A stretch of 64,000 bases of DNA from Emiliania huxleyi CCMP1516 (lineage: Eukaryota > Haptophyta > Isochrysidales > Noelaerhabdaceae), in contig NW_005200835.1 of NCBI RefSeq assembly GCF_000372725.1, positions 1-64,000 of the forward strand, written 5' to 3'. The translations under genes were made by a program, and so were the position numbers. Each line of letters begins with the position of its first letter. The stretch's first letter is position 1. The notes under the pieces are model-generated. The model ran no database searches. It saw only the letters and a list, made by a program, of their open reading frames with translations, and had not been told where the DNA came from. Below are positions 46,950-58,180 of the stretch, piece by piece.

Positions 46950-47587
46950 CCCGGCCTTCGACCTTCGACCCGGCGGCGGCGGGCGTGCAGCGAGTGCGCC
47001 GGCCAGCGCGCACTCGCCGGTCGAAGAAGAGGACGAGGGCGTACCGCGTGCCTCCCGTGTCCCGTCATCGCGCTCACGGCGTGCAGCAGCCGGCAGGAGT
47101 GCACGATGGCGTCGCCCTCGGCCCGCAGCAGCGGCTGCACCGCCCCGCCGAACACGCCGAGCAGGCGGCCTGCCGAGGGGGGTCGCTGGGTGGGCGGTAA
47201 GCCGTCATTGCCCGGCGCTGCTTGCAGCGCTCTGGGTGGTGGAGGTGAGAGTGGTGCTCTTGGGAAGAGGTTCCTCCTTTCCGCTCCCCCCCCGCAAGGC
47301 GCGAGACACACCTCCGTCGTGCGACGCATCGTCCGAGAAGACAAGTCGTGATTTCTTGATGGTTTTCTAAAATCTCTCTCTCTCTCGTCCGAGAGCGCGA
47401 CATTGAAAGAAAGAAAGAAAGAAGACAGGCAACAAACGAGGGATGGGGGAGGAGGACAGGGTAGCGTGACATTGACCGTCGCCTAGGTTTGCTGTTCTTC
47501 TTGTGTTTTTCGAAAGCCTCACGGCGCCTGAACGACGAGGGCGGTGGAGGTAGGTGGAGCAGGGCCGCTCTCGACGACGCTCTCCCC
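46950..47587. other. Intergenic with GAAA repeat and dispersed repeat copy
   Basis: Holds CTCTCTCTCTCG at about 47373, (GAAA)n at about 47407 and then AACGAGGGATGGGGGAGGAG, matching the 60.6-kb repeat. No exon is supported. Confidence 0.45.
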
Positions 47588-49754
47588 ATGAATTGGCTGG
47601 GCTTTGGCCGGGCGGCCGATCCCGAGCCGGCCGAGGAGGAGCAGAGCAGTAGGCAGCGGTTGCTAGCTCCGCGCCCAGCTTCCTAGTGCCACGCACGTCA
47701 CACGCCAGCACTTCACCGCGGGTGCACTGTAGGGTCTCGGCAGAGACGCGCCGCTCCGGCGGCCTCCTCGTCGATCGCCGCCACGAGAGCATCCACCCGC
47801 GGGCGCGTCGCGCCCTCTCTCCCTCTCCTCCCTTCACCTCGTCGGCAGACACTCGCCCCACCCCACACGTGTGCGGCGGCGGCGGGCGCTGCGCCGCTGC
47901 CCGTGGCAGTCCAGACGGTCGGCGGGATATCGGCCCGCCGCCCGCCAGCCGGCCGCCCCCTGCCGCAGGTGGCTCAGATCGAGGGCGTCTCGCTGGGCAA
48001 CGCGCTCGAGCGCTTCCGCGCCTCGCCACCGTCGGCGCCCGGCGGTGCGGGCGGCAGCCTCGGAGGAGGGGTCATGGGAGGGACCCGGCAGCTGCGCCGG
48101 AGGCGCGACGAGATGGAGAAGCTGCTCTCCGGCTTCAAGGCGTCGTGCTCCGTGGCGGGGCCGTCCAGGCCGCACGGCGCCGCCGGCTCGAGCGAGGCCG
48201 AGAGCCTACCCACCCCCTCGGGCGAGTGCTGGTACCGAGCCGGCGCTCGCCAGCGCAGCCGCGGCCCGAGCAGGGGCGCGCAGAGGGCGGGTCCGGGTGG
48301 CACCTCGCCGATGGAGCCGCGGCGACGAGGGTGCGTGCCACCCACCCGCCCGCCACCGCCGCCCCGCGCGCTTCGCGTGATGAGACGCCACGCGCCACGC
48401 GACACGACACACCGCACAGTTTCGAGTTTTGGGGGCGCAGTGCAAGCCTGAGCCTGATCCGACCTGCGGCTCTAGGCGCGGCGAGAGCTCGCTGCCGCCG
48501 CCGCTGCAGTGCGCGACGGCCAGCCCGCGCCGCGACAGCAGGCGGCTTGCTCAGCCGGCGGGGCGGTGCCTTGTAGGTCGGAGGGCACGCCGCAGACGGA
48601 CTTGCACACGGACCTGCAGACCGATGCGCAGACCGACGCTCCGCAGACCGACGCGCACACTGACGCCGAGGGCTCACGGCGCCCGCGGCGACGGGAGAGC
48701 GTCCTCGACGGATTGCGGCGCTTCATCGGCGGCCTCGGCGGCGGCGGAGGCGATACCGACAGCGGCGGCAGAGCGAGAGGCTCTGCTCACCACGGCCTAG
48801 ACCACGGCGTTGCTGGGGATGACGGGCAGAGTCTCGGGCGGGGCAGTCCGGTGCGTCCCCTCTCCTCTCCGCCTCGCTCCGACCGATCCCTTCCCCCACC
48901 GCCCTTCGCGCGCGTGGATCTGACTAGCCGTAGACCGTCACGCGCGCTCTCCACGCGTCCAACGCGGGTGGAGCTGTGGCCTTGAGGGGCCCGCGGTGTG
49001 TGAGACTACAGGCCAGCGCCGGCTCGTCGCTGCTCGACGAGGCTCAGAGAATGGTGTCGGAGCTGCGAGCCGCAGGCGCAAAGCACGCCCCCGCCGCTCC
49101 GCTGCCAGACGCCTCGATCCGCCGATACCGCACCGCCGCCGTGGCCGCGCCGCGCCGCGTCGCCGACCGACCCTTGAGCTCGACCCTTTAGCACACCCCG
49201 TGTGTCCCTACTACACCCCTCTCCCGCCTCCGCGCCTCTCCTCTCGCAGGCCGGGACCGCGACGCGGACGCCCTGCGGAAGAAGCTGCGCCGTGCCGAGC
49301 GGGCGCGGGCTTCTCCCCCGCTCCCCCCGCGCGAGTCGCGCGCCGCGGTAGAGGCTGGCATGCCGGCGGGCGGAGACAGGCGGCGCGGCCGGCGGCGGCC
49401 AAATGGCGTCGGCGACGAGCAGCAGCACCGGCACGCCCGCGCGGGGCGCAGCTCCGGGGAGTTGCCGCAGGGGGATCCTACGCAGGGAGGAGGAGCAGCT
49501 GCGCCTTGGTACCGCGCCGGAGCGCACCAGCAGCAGCTCGCACGGACCGAGCGGCGGCTGAGAGTGCCTCACCGCAGCCGAGGGCGGCGTGAGCCCTCCC
49601 GTCGCTCGCCGCCTCCTGCGCCGTGGTGGCAGGCAGAGCTGCGACGCCCTCTGCGGGGCCCGAGCTTGCAGCCGAACTCGCACTCGGGGAGCCTTGGTGG
49701 CGTCACCGTCGACAGCGGGGACGAGGTCTTGAGACCCGCCCCGCGGAGATTCTG
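47588..49754 (+). CDS. Putative multi-exon coiled-coil protein, unrecognised
   Basis: A plausible first exon reads MNWLGFGRAADPEPAEEEQS. Later protein-like pieces on the same strand are VAQIEGVSLGNALERFRASP and RRRRDEMEKLLSGFKAS (47966-48160), RRESVLDGLRRFIGG (about 48690), SLLDEAQRMVSELRAAGAKH (about 49030) and GRDRDADALRKKLRRAERAR (about 49250). They suggest a coiled-coil protein spread over five or more exons, but I could not phase all junctions. No family is recognised. Long Arg/Pro-rich frames elsewhere here are composition shadows. Confidence 0.35.
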
Positions 49755-50101
49755 ATCTCTTGAGCGCGTTTTAGAGTAGAGGGTGAAGGAATATGCAGTC
49801 ACAGTCAGAGCGCGCTCACAGTTATACTCGAGACTGTTTAAAGTGACACGGGGGTTGGTGGACGTCTCTGGAGGTGGAGACAACTTCAACACTACTTCAC
49901 AAGTCGACAGACGACACCCTGACCCTCGACACCCTTTCTCCTGAGTCCTTGTCACATTCAGGCCACAGTATCCACACACCACACAGACTGCACCTGCATG
50001 GTAAAGACTAAAGTCACAGTGTAACAGACAGAGCGCACGACCCTGCGTATCTTCATTATCATTTTGGCAGCTGACACCTCTACTACTACTTCCGAGGACG
50101 T
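49755..50101. other. Intergenic, normal base composition
   Basis: A less GC-rich spacer between two 3' ends. No gene, repeat or hairpin stands out. Confidence 0.5.
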
Positions 50102-51999
50102 TCAGAGCAGCTCGAGGTTCTCTCGCTTGAGCGTCACGTCTTGGCCCGAGTGCGCGTCGAGCTGCACGAGATAGCGGCCGCGGGACTGGTCCCATGACCG
50201 GACCGTCCCGACGCAGCCATTGAACTCTGGGCGGCCCGTCAGCTTGACAGCTCGAACACGCCGCCCGACCATCTCATTGCCCGTCACGACCTTGGCCTCG
50301 CCAACAGGCACCGCGACCGGCAAACCCATCGGCACATCAGAAGCCGGCGGGGCTGACGGCGGCGGCGGCGGCGGGAGGAGGAAGTCCGCGGCGGCGGCGG
50401 GGCTTGCGAAGTGCTTGACGAGCGAACCTTTGCCCTTTGGCTGCAGATCGACAGGCCGACTCGCGTCTCGCCCCGCCGCGCGCGCGAGAGACCAGAGCTG
50501 CGCCGCAACCTCGTCGCGAGTGCCGCCCGTCCAACGAAGCGGATTCTTGGCAGCGAGGCCCCGCGTGAGAGCCGTCCCCGAATCAGCCCACATCCACTCC
50601 CACGTGTCCTCAGCCTTCTCGACCGCCGACACCGCCGCGGCCGCCGGGGCCGCCGGGGCCGCCGGCGGCGGCGCGTTGCTGTCCGGGTCGTCGAGTCGAA
50701 TGCCGGTGAGCGCTTGGATGCGGTCCGCCGCCGCCGCAAAGCTGCTGCTCTCGGCGGGCGGCCCGGCGGCCAGAGCACTCGCCAGATTGGAGATGTACTC
50801 CTCGCCGCCGTGGTGGGCGAGCAGCTCCGAGGAGAAGGCCTCGTGCAGGTGGAGCACGTCGGCGCGCTGCTCGCACGGCACCGCGACGACGTCGGCTTTG
50901 GCCGCGATCCAGAGCAGCTCGGTTTGAGGGAGGTGCGAGTAGCCCCCCAGCGTCTGCAGCGCCGCCTGGGCCTGGCCCACCATCCCCGCCTGCGGCGGAG
51001 GAGAGCGAGGCTGTGGCGAGGGCTGCGGCGGAGGAGGCGCCGAGGCGGGGCCGGGAGCGGCGCCTTGGCCGCGAGCATCGTGCGCAGTAGCGGCAGGTCC
51101 GACCCGAGGGAGCGAGGCACCGCGTCCGACTTGTTCACCACGACCATCACTCGTGCCGCGACGGCGGCGGGGTGGCAAGACGTGGGGCTCGAAGCGGAGG
51201 ACGACGACGCGGCTGTGGGCGCGGCGGCGGGCGCAGCGGCGGGCGCAGCGGCGGGCGCAGCGGCGGGCGCAGCGGCGGGCGCGGGGGCCGTGGGGGTGTA
51301 GAGGACCGCTGGTGCGCCCACCGCGACAGCGGTGACACGTCCGCGAAAGGTGGCGGGCACGAATCCGGCGGCGAGGAACGTGAGCGCGAGAGAGCCGCCG
51401 AGCGAGTGGCCGAAGATGAGGAGCTCCGGCGCCTCGGGCGTGAGCAGGCTCTTGAGCTTCTCGTGCAGCGCCGGATCGTCGCGCACGCCGCTGAGGAAGC
51501 CTCCGTGGAACTGCCTCCCGTCGTGCGTCCCGGGCGTGACCAGGAGGTCACGCGCGACGTCGTGGAGAGAAAAGGTGCCGCGAAACACGAGGAAGACGCG
51601 TCGACCAGCGTCCCGCGCAATGTACCACTGCGGTGACTGGTGCTCACCGCCCAGCCCACATTGTGGCGAGAAGTGCAGCAGCCGCAGGCCCGAGGCGCAT
51701 GTTGTAGGCACCGCGCTGAGCGCAGCCTGCAACTCCGCGGCGTCAATGGAGTAGGCGGCCTCGGAGAGTCGAGCCGCGAGGAGAGCCAGTGCCAGCTGGT
51801 CAGCCGATGCTCGGGGCATCGTCGCCTGCTTCACCTTGCGCAAAACTGCTCCAGCCACCGTGCCGAGCCCTGCGGAGGCCGCGCCCTTGACGGTGCTCCA
51901 TCCTTTCTCAGATCCCGGCCCGTCCCCCTTCTCCGCGTGCGCCTCGAGCGCAATCTCTCCCACCGCCTTTGCGGCCTGTAGCACGCTCGCCCATGACAT
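50102..51999 (-). CDS. Class 3 lipase with C-terminal SH3-like segment
   Basis: Alpha/beta hydrolase of the Rml/sn-1 diacylglycerol lipase class. Seen: VFLVFRGTFSLHDVARDLLV (oxyanion region), HGGFLSGVRDDPALHEKLKS, LLIFGHSLGGSLALTFLAAG with the nucleophile Ser, VMVVVNKSDAVPRSLG with the likely Asp, and SSELLAHHGGEEYISNLA with the likely His. An (Ala-Ala-Pro)n insert is encoded by five CAGCGGCGGGCG repeats. The C-terminus (GRPEFNGCVGTVRSWDQSRG, RYLVQLDAHSG) resembles a small SH3-like or KOW-like fold. One 74-nt GC-AG intron (51063-50990) joins TMLAAK to AGMVGQAQAALQ. Two exons give 607 residues. The start ATG is the first in frame. Confidence 0.85.
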
Positions 52000-52083
52000 C
52001 GCCAAGCCAGAACTCGCCAAGCCAGCCGCCGACTGAGACGATTCAGCGAAAAAAAACTTTCATAAAAACTTCGAGACCTGCGA

Positions 52084-52205
52084 AAAGAGATACGAAGAGG
52101 CAGACTCCCCAGGGTGGGCGACGGCTAGCGCACCACACTCCTCTCCTTAAAATCCCTGTGTGGTGGCGGCGTGCCGTTCTCCCATCCCTCCCTTGGGTTG
52201 TGTGT
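52084..52205 (+). repeat. Dispersed repeat, second copy at 55.85-55.97 kb
   Basis: Shares CTCCTCTCCTTAAAATCCCT (one extra A in the other copy), TGTGGTGGCGGCGTGCCGT and CTCCCATCCCTCCCTTGGG with the copy at 55845-55970, in the same order and orientation. Confidence 0.85.
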
Positions 52206-52538
52206 TTTCTTTTCTTTCTTTTTCAAAAAAACTCCAGAAATTCGCACGCGCGTGCTCCAATACTCGAGTAGCTCGAGGGCGGGGGCTACAATACGATACG
52301 GAGGCAACAACTCAAACGGCGCGCGAGGGCGCCCCCTTCCCCGCAACAACTCCTCTTGCCAACAACAATAATGCCAATGCCCCGCCGCCCACAATATTTT
52401 ACTCTCGCGTTATACAGCGCCCTGGTGTGGGCCGAGGGGTGATGAGACCCCACCTACCCAGCGAGGCGGGTAGGCGAGGAGAGGCACGCCTACCGCCCGG
52501 CTCAAGTGCTCGTACGGGGTGATTAGGCCGGCAACGGC

Positions 52539-54315
52539 TCATTTTGGCCCTGGCGCCGGCACCCAGCCTGTGTCGCTGGAGGTGACATCCACCTTCGTCT
52601 GGATGATCGGCGCTCCAGGGGTGTCCGGATTGACCCAGTCGGCCGCGAGGGAGGCGCTGCCACCCAACTGCGGAGGCGGGGAGGAGAGGCCACGAGCAAG
52701 GTGTGGGTACAAGAACATAAGGGCGCAGGGTCCAGGCGTCGGCGCACATTAACCGACGCCCAGATGCCGCCCGACTGCTTCTTGGCGACAGAGCAGCAGC
52801 AGCACGCGACCACCTTGGACATGCTCTTGTCGCTCCCCATCGCCTCGTTGCCCATGGCCGCGATATCCCACTTCGAGTTGGTCTGGATCTCGAGCATCTG
52901 CTGGTAGGTCATCACCTGGTTCTGGAGCAAGGCGTAGTTGCCCGCGAGATCAACCTCCTGAGATGGAGGGGGGGGGGGGGGGGTATTGGGGGGCATTGGG
53001 GGGGGGGGGGGCAAAATCCCGCGGGGGAACCCCCCCCAACCCCTGGACGGGTCAAAAGTTTTCCCTTTTTGGAGTCTTTTCTCCCCCAAGGGAAAACCCC
53101 NNNNNNNNNNNNNNNNNNNNNNNNNNNNNNNNNNNNNNNNNNNNNNNNNNNNNNNNNNNNNNNNNNNNNNNNNNNNNNNNNNNNNNNNNNNNNNNNNNNN
53201 GGGGCGAGATCGCGCGAGGCAACACCCGCCAACCGCTGGACGTGTCAGAGGTTTTCGCTGTTTGGAGTCGTTTCTGCCGCATGGCAGAGCCGCGCCTGCA
53301 TCGCAATCATAGTCTGGAGCTCGCTCTCCATCTGGTACTTCTGTGCCAGCATCAGCAGCGCGCTCTTCTCATCGCTCGACATCTTCCCCTTGGCCGGCGA
53401 GGTGCCCCCAGGGGCGATGCCATCGATGGTAAAGCCAACCTTCTTGGCAAACGGCGCGATGCTGGGGAAGTCCTTTGCCGTCATGGCGGCCACATCCCCA
53501 GAGTACTTCGTGATGTCTACCAACATCAACGACGCAAGCTCCCCAAAGAAGTCCTCGCACGTGCTAGTGGAGAACTTCTCCGGGACCGCAAACCAAGTGA
53601 CGGTCACGTCCTTCACTAGGTTGTCCGCGAGGGGCCCAACCTTGAAGGTCGTCCTCGTCGGGGTGGTCGGCACAAAGGTGTAGGACACCGGGTCAGGGCT
53701 GCCCAGAGGGTCGCTCCACGAGTTTGCCAGAACGACCGTGTCCGTCGGCGGAGCGTAACTTCGTGGGTATTAGTTTGGGGAGGGGGGGGAGAGTCAGAGA
53801 GTAAGCGAGGGGCGGTGGTCTGTCGGTCCCGCGGGTGAACCGCGGGCAGGTGGGTGGGAGGGGCGGTGGGTGGGTGGGTGGGGGGGGGGTGGGGGTTCGT
53901 GGCGGGCGGGCAGGACCACACAGTTTTGGCCCGAGGACGACTGCTTTCGTGCCATCTGCAGACATCGTGCTGATGAACTGGCCCGCCACCACGTTAAAGG
54001 CCGCCTTGACCTTGTAGATGGTGCCGGAGATGGGGCACATGCCAGCGTCCGTGACGAATCTGAACATCATCAGGAGGGGTCGGCTCGTGCACAGTGCTGT
54101 GTGTCTCCATACTACGCCTAGCCATCGCACTTGGTCACAGGCCCAATCTCCGATTTGATGGAGCCGCTGGGATCCTCCCCCTCCATGTAGTCGTAGGCGT
54201 CAGCGACAAGCTTTGTGAGTGGAAAGCCAGGCCCCTCGTAGGGCCCTTTGACGAGCGTCGGGACACCCTTGCTTACTGTGTACCCCATCTCCCCCGGGGC
54301 CAGAGAAATCGACAT
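52539..54315 (-). CDS. Unrecognised multi-exon gene interrupted by an assembly gap
   Basis: Protein-like exons: MSISLAPGEMGYTVSKGVPT with PLTKLVADAYDYMEGEDPSG (to about 54120); FRFVTDAGMCPISGTIYKVK, AAFNVVAGQFISTMSADGTK; VSYTFVPTTPTRTTFKVGPL, KDVTVTWFAVPEKFSTSTCE, DFFGELASLMLVDITKYSGD, KYQMESELQTMIAMQ; EVDLAGNYALLQNQVMTYQQ, MLEIQTNSKWDIAAMGNEAM; and a last exon GGSASLAADWVNPDTPGAPI ending WVPAPGPK. No signal peptide or known domain. It is less GC-biased than its neighbours. The gap lies in an intron that begins MQ|GC and ends TCTCAG. The start is uncertain because the frame is open upstream. Confidence 0.6.
53101..53200. other. Assembly gap (100 N)
   Basis: A standard-length run of N. The sequence on its left (53030-53090) looks like a base-call-degraded version of that on its right (53215-53285). 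Confidence 1.
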
Positions 54316-56248
54316 GGTGCTGGGATGCCTCGACAGGCGTACGCTGCTTTTTCCAGACCCGCGTCCGTCGGCCGATTTCAACTTTCGCAGTGACTCCAAA
54401 TACCAGCCCAAATCGTAGTACAAAAGCAGCGCCGTTTTGGGGCACGTTCAAGTGGGCACGGGAAGATGCGACGGGCGCGCACCCCTGGAGGGTGCGGCAC
54501 ACGCCTTGAGACAAGCAAGCACTTGCTTGCTTAGACAGAGATATTTATTGTTTTGTGACAATTATTGGGGGTGAGTGAGAGTGTGTGTGTGTGTGAGAGA
54601 GAGAGAGAGACAGAGAGAGATTTTTAATACCAAACAATCACACGTCATTTGGTTTGTGAGTGAGTGAGGGCTGTGGTCCTTCCTCCTACTACTTAGAACA
54701 AAACTCTCTCTCCACTTAGCTCTGGGGGGAGGCGAGGGCCCTAGGGGGTACCCATGCGGGGGGGAGATGGGGTCCCCCAGCCCGCCGCAGAGGCGATTTT
54801 TTTCATTTTTTCCGGGCAATTTTTTATACTTGTTTTCATGGGAATTCGGCGTACTTGCGGCCATGCTATCACGCCTTGCGACATCCTTTCGGCGCTGCTG
54901 ACCGTGCCATGCTGCTCAACTGACCGCCTGCATAGCTCGCGGCCTTAGTCTTCGGCATTCAGTGACGACCTGATCGTACGGCCAGTAGGAAGGTGTCCTT
55001 CCAGCGCGTGCACGCTTCTGACGCAATGCGCGTCACAAACTGCCTCGGCGACTGGCTGCTGGCACTCTCGAGGCTATGCCTACACAGCCTCGCGCGCATG
55101 GGCAGTCAAGAGGGACCATGCACCTTCTCAGGACAGCGCCGGTGCCTCTCTCTTGGACCGGCAAACGTGGTGGTCTCGTGTCACCGATGTGGGACCAGTG
55201 CGGCATCGCGCCATCGACAGCTCTGAACTGCGCCTCACCACTGACCGGGAAGGCCGCCAAGTGGGTCAGCACCGGTCGCACATTGTGGCAGCAGTCAGCA
55301 GCGCATGTCTGATAGCTAGAGCAGCAGCGTCAGGGTCGCAGGGTCGGATCGTGTCAAGCCTCTCGCCCGGCCGGCCGCGTGCAGACGTCGGCCTGTCTGC
55401 TGTCTGGAGTGATCTGTCGGCGGTCAGTACGACCGATCAGGTTCGAAGTTTCTTATGATTAGAGGGTCTATCTGTATGTACTCCTCGAGATCTCTCCAAA
55501 TCTGCCCTCTGATCAACCGTGATCATTCGGGAAGTCGGTGCTAGTAGAGACTAGTAGAGCCGGAGCCCCGTTTCCGCACTGTTGCGCGGCGCACGGTGCC
55601 TCTGGGGGCCCCCGCCTCCCCCCAGAGCTACTTAGGGGGTTCCCAGAACATGTACAACCTCATTCGGAGTCTGGAGTCGCAGACCATGCTCCATGCACCA
55701 TGGCCGTTGATATACCTCGGGTTTCGTAATCTTTTTTGGACGTCTTACGCTTCTCCCGCCCTTCTACCCCTCTCTTGTCTTTTTTTTGCTTAGTAAAGCA
55801 AGAATTTAACAAAAACAAAGAAAGAAATCAAGAAAACGAAGAGAGATAGGAAGAGGCAGACGCCCAGGGCCCAGCTGCCAGCACCACAACTCCTCTCCTT
55901 AAAAATCCCTGTGTGTTTTGTTTCTGTGTGGTGGCGGCGTGCCGTCCTCCCATCCCTCCCTTGGGGGTTGTGTCTACACCTTCATGCCACCTCGAATTGG
56001 CTAGGGCTGCAGAAGCAGCGTATCTCAATCGTTCTTCACACAGCCATCGCAGAGCAGATTTGTGAATGAGCTTGCAGACCTGCGGCGAGGGCGGTCGAGT
56101 GCACGGAGCTAAGTGCCTCGCCGTCCTCGCAGGAGTCGCTTAGGCGGCTCTCCCGTGGTGTACCTGTGTTAGTGCCAGTGCGCGCCAGTCAGTCCCGTGC
56201 CCACCCAGTGTCGTGCCTCGTGCGAGGTGTGTGAGTGAATTAGTGAGT
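54316..56248. other. Intergenic, about 1.9 kb
   Basis: Contains GAGAGA/GTGTGT tracts at 54575-54615, poly-T patches near 54795-54835, the second copy of the 52.1-kb dispersed repeat (55845-55970) and a copy of GTGTTAGTGCCAGTGCGCG at 56167. No convincing exon on either strand. Confidence 0.5.
55845..55970 (+). repeat. Dispersed repeat, copy 2
   Basis: Counterpart of 52084-52205. It is preceded, as there, by an A-rich tract and GAAGAGGCAGAC. Confidence 0.85.
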
Positions 56249-56413
<165 letters not shown>

Positions 56414-56689
56414 GTGCGAGGGAGCTTTGTGTTGTAAATTTCTTTTTGCTCGATCGCCTCTGACTCGGGCCTGGCGAGTAGAGGCCCCGCCCAGCCAGGT
56501 ACCCTCACCGAGGACCCATTTGGGTACCCGGGTCGGGGGGGGGGGGGTACTGCCGTGCTGCTCCAAGACACCTCGGAGCGTGCGTGTGCCTCTGCTCGCC
56601 AGGACTCGGGCGCGAGGGGGCGTTCGGTCGACGTCGCCGGCAGTCGAGGAGCCGACTCGTTCCTTGTGCTCGCCAGCCGCTGCGAGATC

Positions 56690-58180
56690 ATGGAGGTGAC
56701 CGGCCGCGACACCGGTAACATTCCCCGCCAGCCTGTCGTTATCGACGAGATCGCAGGCGTGGCCCTCCCATCAGCCCTTTCGTCCCTACGAAATTTCTAC
56801 AGTTCTGGCGCAGCGAGCAACTTCCGAGTGTATCTGGATGAGACCTGCCACCCAAACTGGAGGACTGACTGGGCCGGGCCGCAGGGTCGGGTGCCTCGCA
56901 ACGACCAGCTGTGGTGGCCGAGCAAGTATGCGGCGCAGGGATTCATTCCACACATGCTGGAGAACAGCCCCTTTGTCACATCAGACTGGCGCGAGGCTAA
57001 TGCATCTGTGGTGGTCTTGCTCGTGCTGCACCTCAGCGGAGCGGTTGCCATCCGGCAGCAGCAGTGCCTCAAGCAGCTACAGCAGCGCAGCCCCTCCTTT
57101 CGGCACGACGGCGGAAGGCGGCACTTTTTCATCTTCACCAACGACCGGGGGCCATGCTGCATCGACGGCCGGTACAAGGACGTTGACTTCATGCGCCACC
57201 ACATCATGACACACGGCGAGCAGACCGGCTGGCGGGGAGAGACGCTGCATCAGTATACGGCCCAGCTAGGCGTCGGGCCACAGCTCCCGTGTCACGACGA
57301 GGCCAAGGACATCACCATCCCCACGCCGAACGTGCACTTCCCGCGCGTGGCCTTTGCGCCGAGCCTGCTGCCGGCTGGGCGGCAAGGCCACCGCCCCGGC
57401 AGCAACCGGTCCAAGGGCGCTGGCGAGCGGTCGCTGCTCCTCTTCTTTGCGGGCTCGCACCCCGCCTCGGCCTGCAGGAAGGCTCTCCTCGCGGGGCTCT
57501 CCCACTCGCCCAGCCCCCGCGTGCTGGTGCGCGAATCCCTCCCTGCCGACCAATACCTCGAGGCGATGCAGACGGCGCGCTACTGCCCTGTCTGCGGCGG
57601 GTACGCGCCGTGGACCCCTCGCGTCTCGGAGCTGCTGCACTACGAGTGCGTCCCAATCTTCCTCTCCGAGTACACGCTGCCGCCGCTGCCACGCGTCCTC
57701 GACTGGCGGGTGATCAGCGCGCAGCTGCACTACTCGCGCGTCCGCGAGCTCGAGCGCTTCGCAGATGGGCTCGACTACCCCACGCTGCTGGCAGGGGTGA
57801 AGAAGGCACGGCGCGCGATGCAGTACCACTTGAGCGGCTACAGCGGCCGAGGGATGCTGCCGCTGCTCCTTCACCAGATGCACGAGCGGGTGAGCGGCCC
57901 GCCCCCACGACCGCTCGCCCTCGCCCTTCACGACGATGTCGACCTAGACCACAACTACTCGGGAAGCACCCCCTCTGGCCAGCCGAAGCGCATGGGCGTC
58001 GTTCACTCAACGTACGCGATCGGCGGTCTTAACGGTACACGCTGGACGTGCAGCACTCCAAAGGGCCCCCGCCTGTGTAGTTGCAAGCCCCAGGCCACCC
58101 AGGGCACGGATGATCGCTTTCCTCGCACTACCACCGGTGTGAGCAAGCCGGGACATTCGCGTTGGAGCCATGGATCATGA
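56690..58180 (+). CDS. Exostosin-like glycosyltransferase (GT47)
   Basis: Probable Golgi or secretory glycosyltransferase acting in cell-surface polysaccharide synthesis. Motifs of the exostosin fold: NSPFVTSDWREANASVVVLL, RRHFFIFTNDRGPCCIDGRY, DITIPTPNVHFPRVAFAP, ERSLLLFFAGSHP, RYCPVCGGYAPWTPRVSELL with YECVPIFLSEYTLPPLPRVL. The chosen ATG begins MEVTGRDTGNIPRQP, but the frame is open for 45 codons before it (FLVLASRCEIMEV), so an upstream exon carrying a signal anchor is likely. No intron in the 496 residues. The tail after PKRMGVVHSTYAIG is low in conservation. Confidence 0.75.
   Translation: MEVTGRDTGNIPRQPVVIDEIAGVALPSALSSLRNFYSSGAASNFRVYLDETCHPNWRTDWAGPQGRVPRNDQLWWPSKYAAQGFIPHMLENSPFVTSDWREANASVVVLLVLHLSGAVAIRQQQCLKQLQQRSPSFRHDGGRRHFFIFTNDRGPCCIDGRYKDVDFMRHHIMTHGEQTGWRGETLHQYTAQLGVGPQLPCHDEAKDITIPTPNVHFPRVAFAPSLLPAGRQGHRPGSNRSKGAGERSLLLFFAGSHPASACRKALLAGLSHSPSPRVLVRESLPADQYLEAMQTARYCPVCGGYAPWTPRVSELLHYECVPIFLSEYTLPPLPRVLDWRVISAQLHYSRVRELERFADGLDYPTLLAGVKKARRAMQYHLSGYSGRGMLPLLLHQMHERVSGPPPRPLALALHDDVDLDHNYSGSTPSGQPKRMGVVHSTYAIGGLNGTRWTCSTPKGPRLCSCKPQATQGTDDRFPRTTTGVSKPGHSRWSHGS

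Noticed and set aside
47588-49754. Long Arg/Pro-rich frames as single-exon genes
   Set aside because: Short helical pieces in changing frames fit a multi-exon gene better than any of the long low-complexity frames.
52912-53683. Open frames spanning the N run
   Set aside because: They read through unknown bases and include the low-quality flank; only the exon right of the gap is supported.
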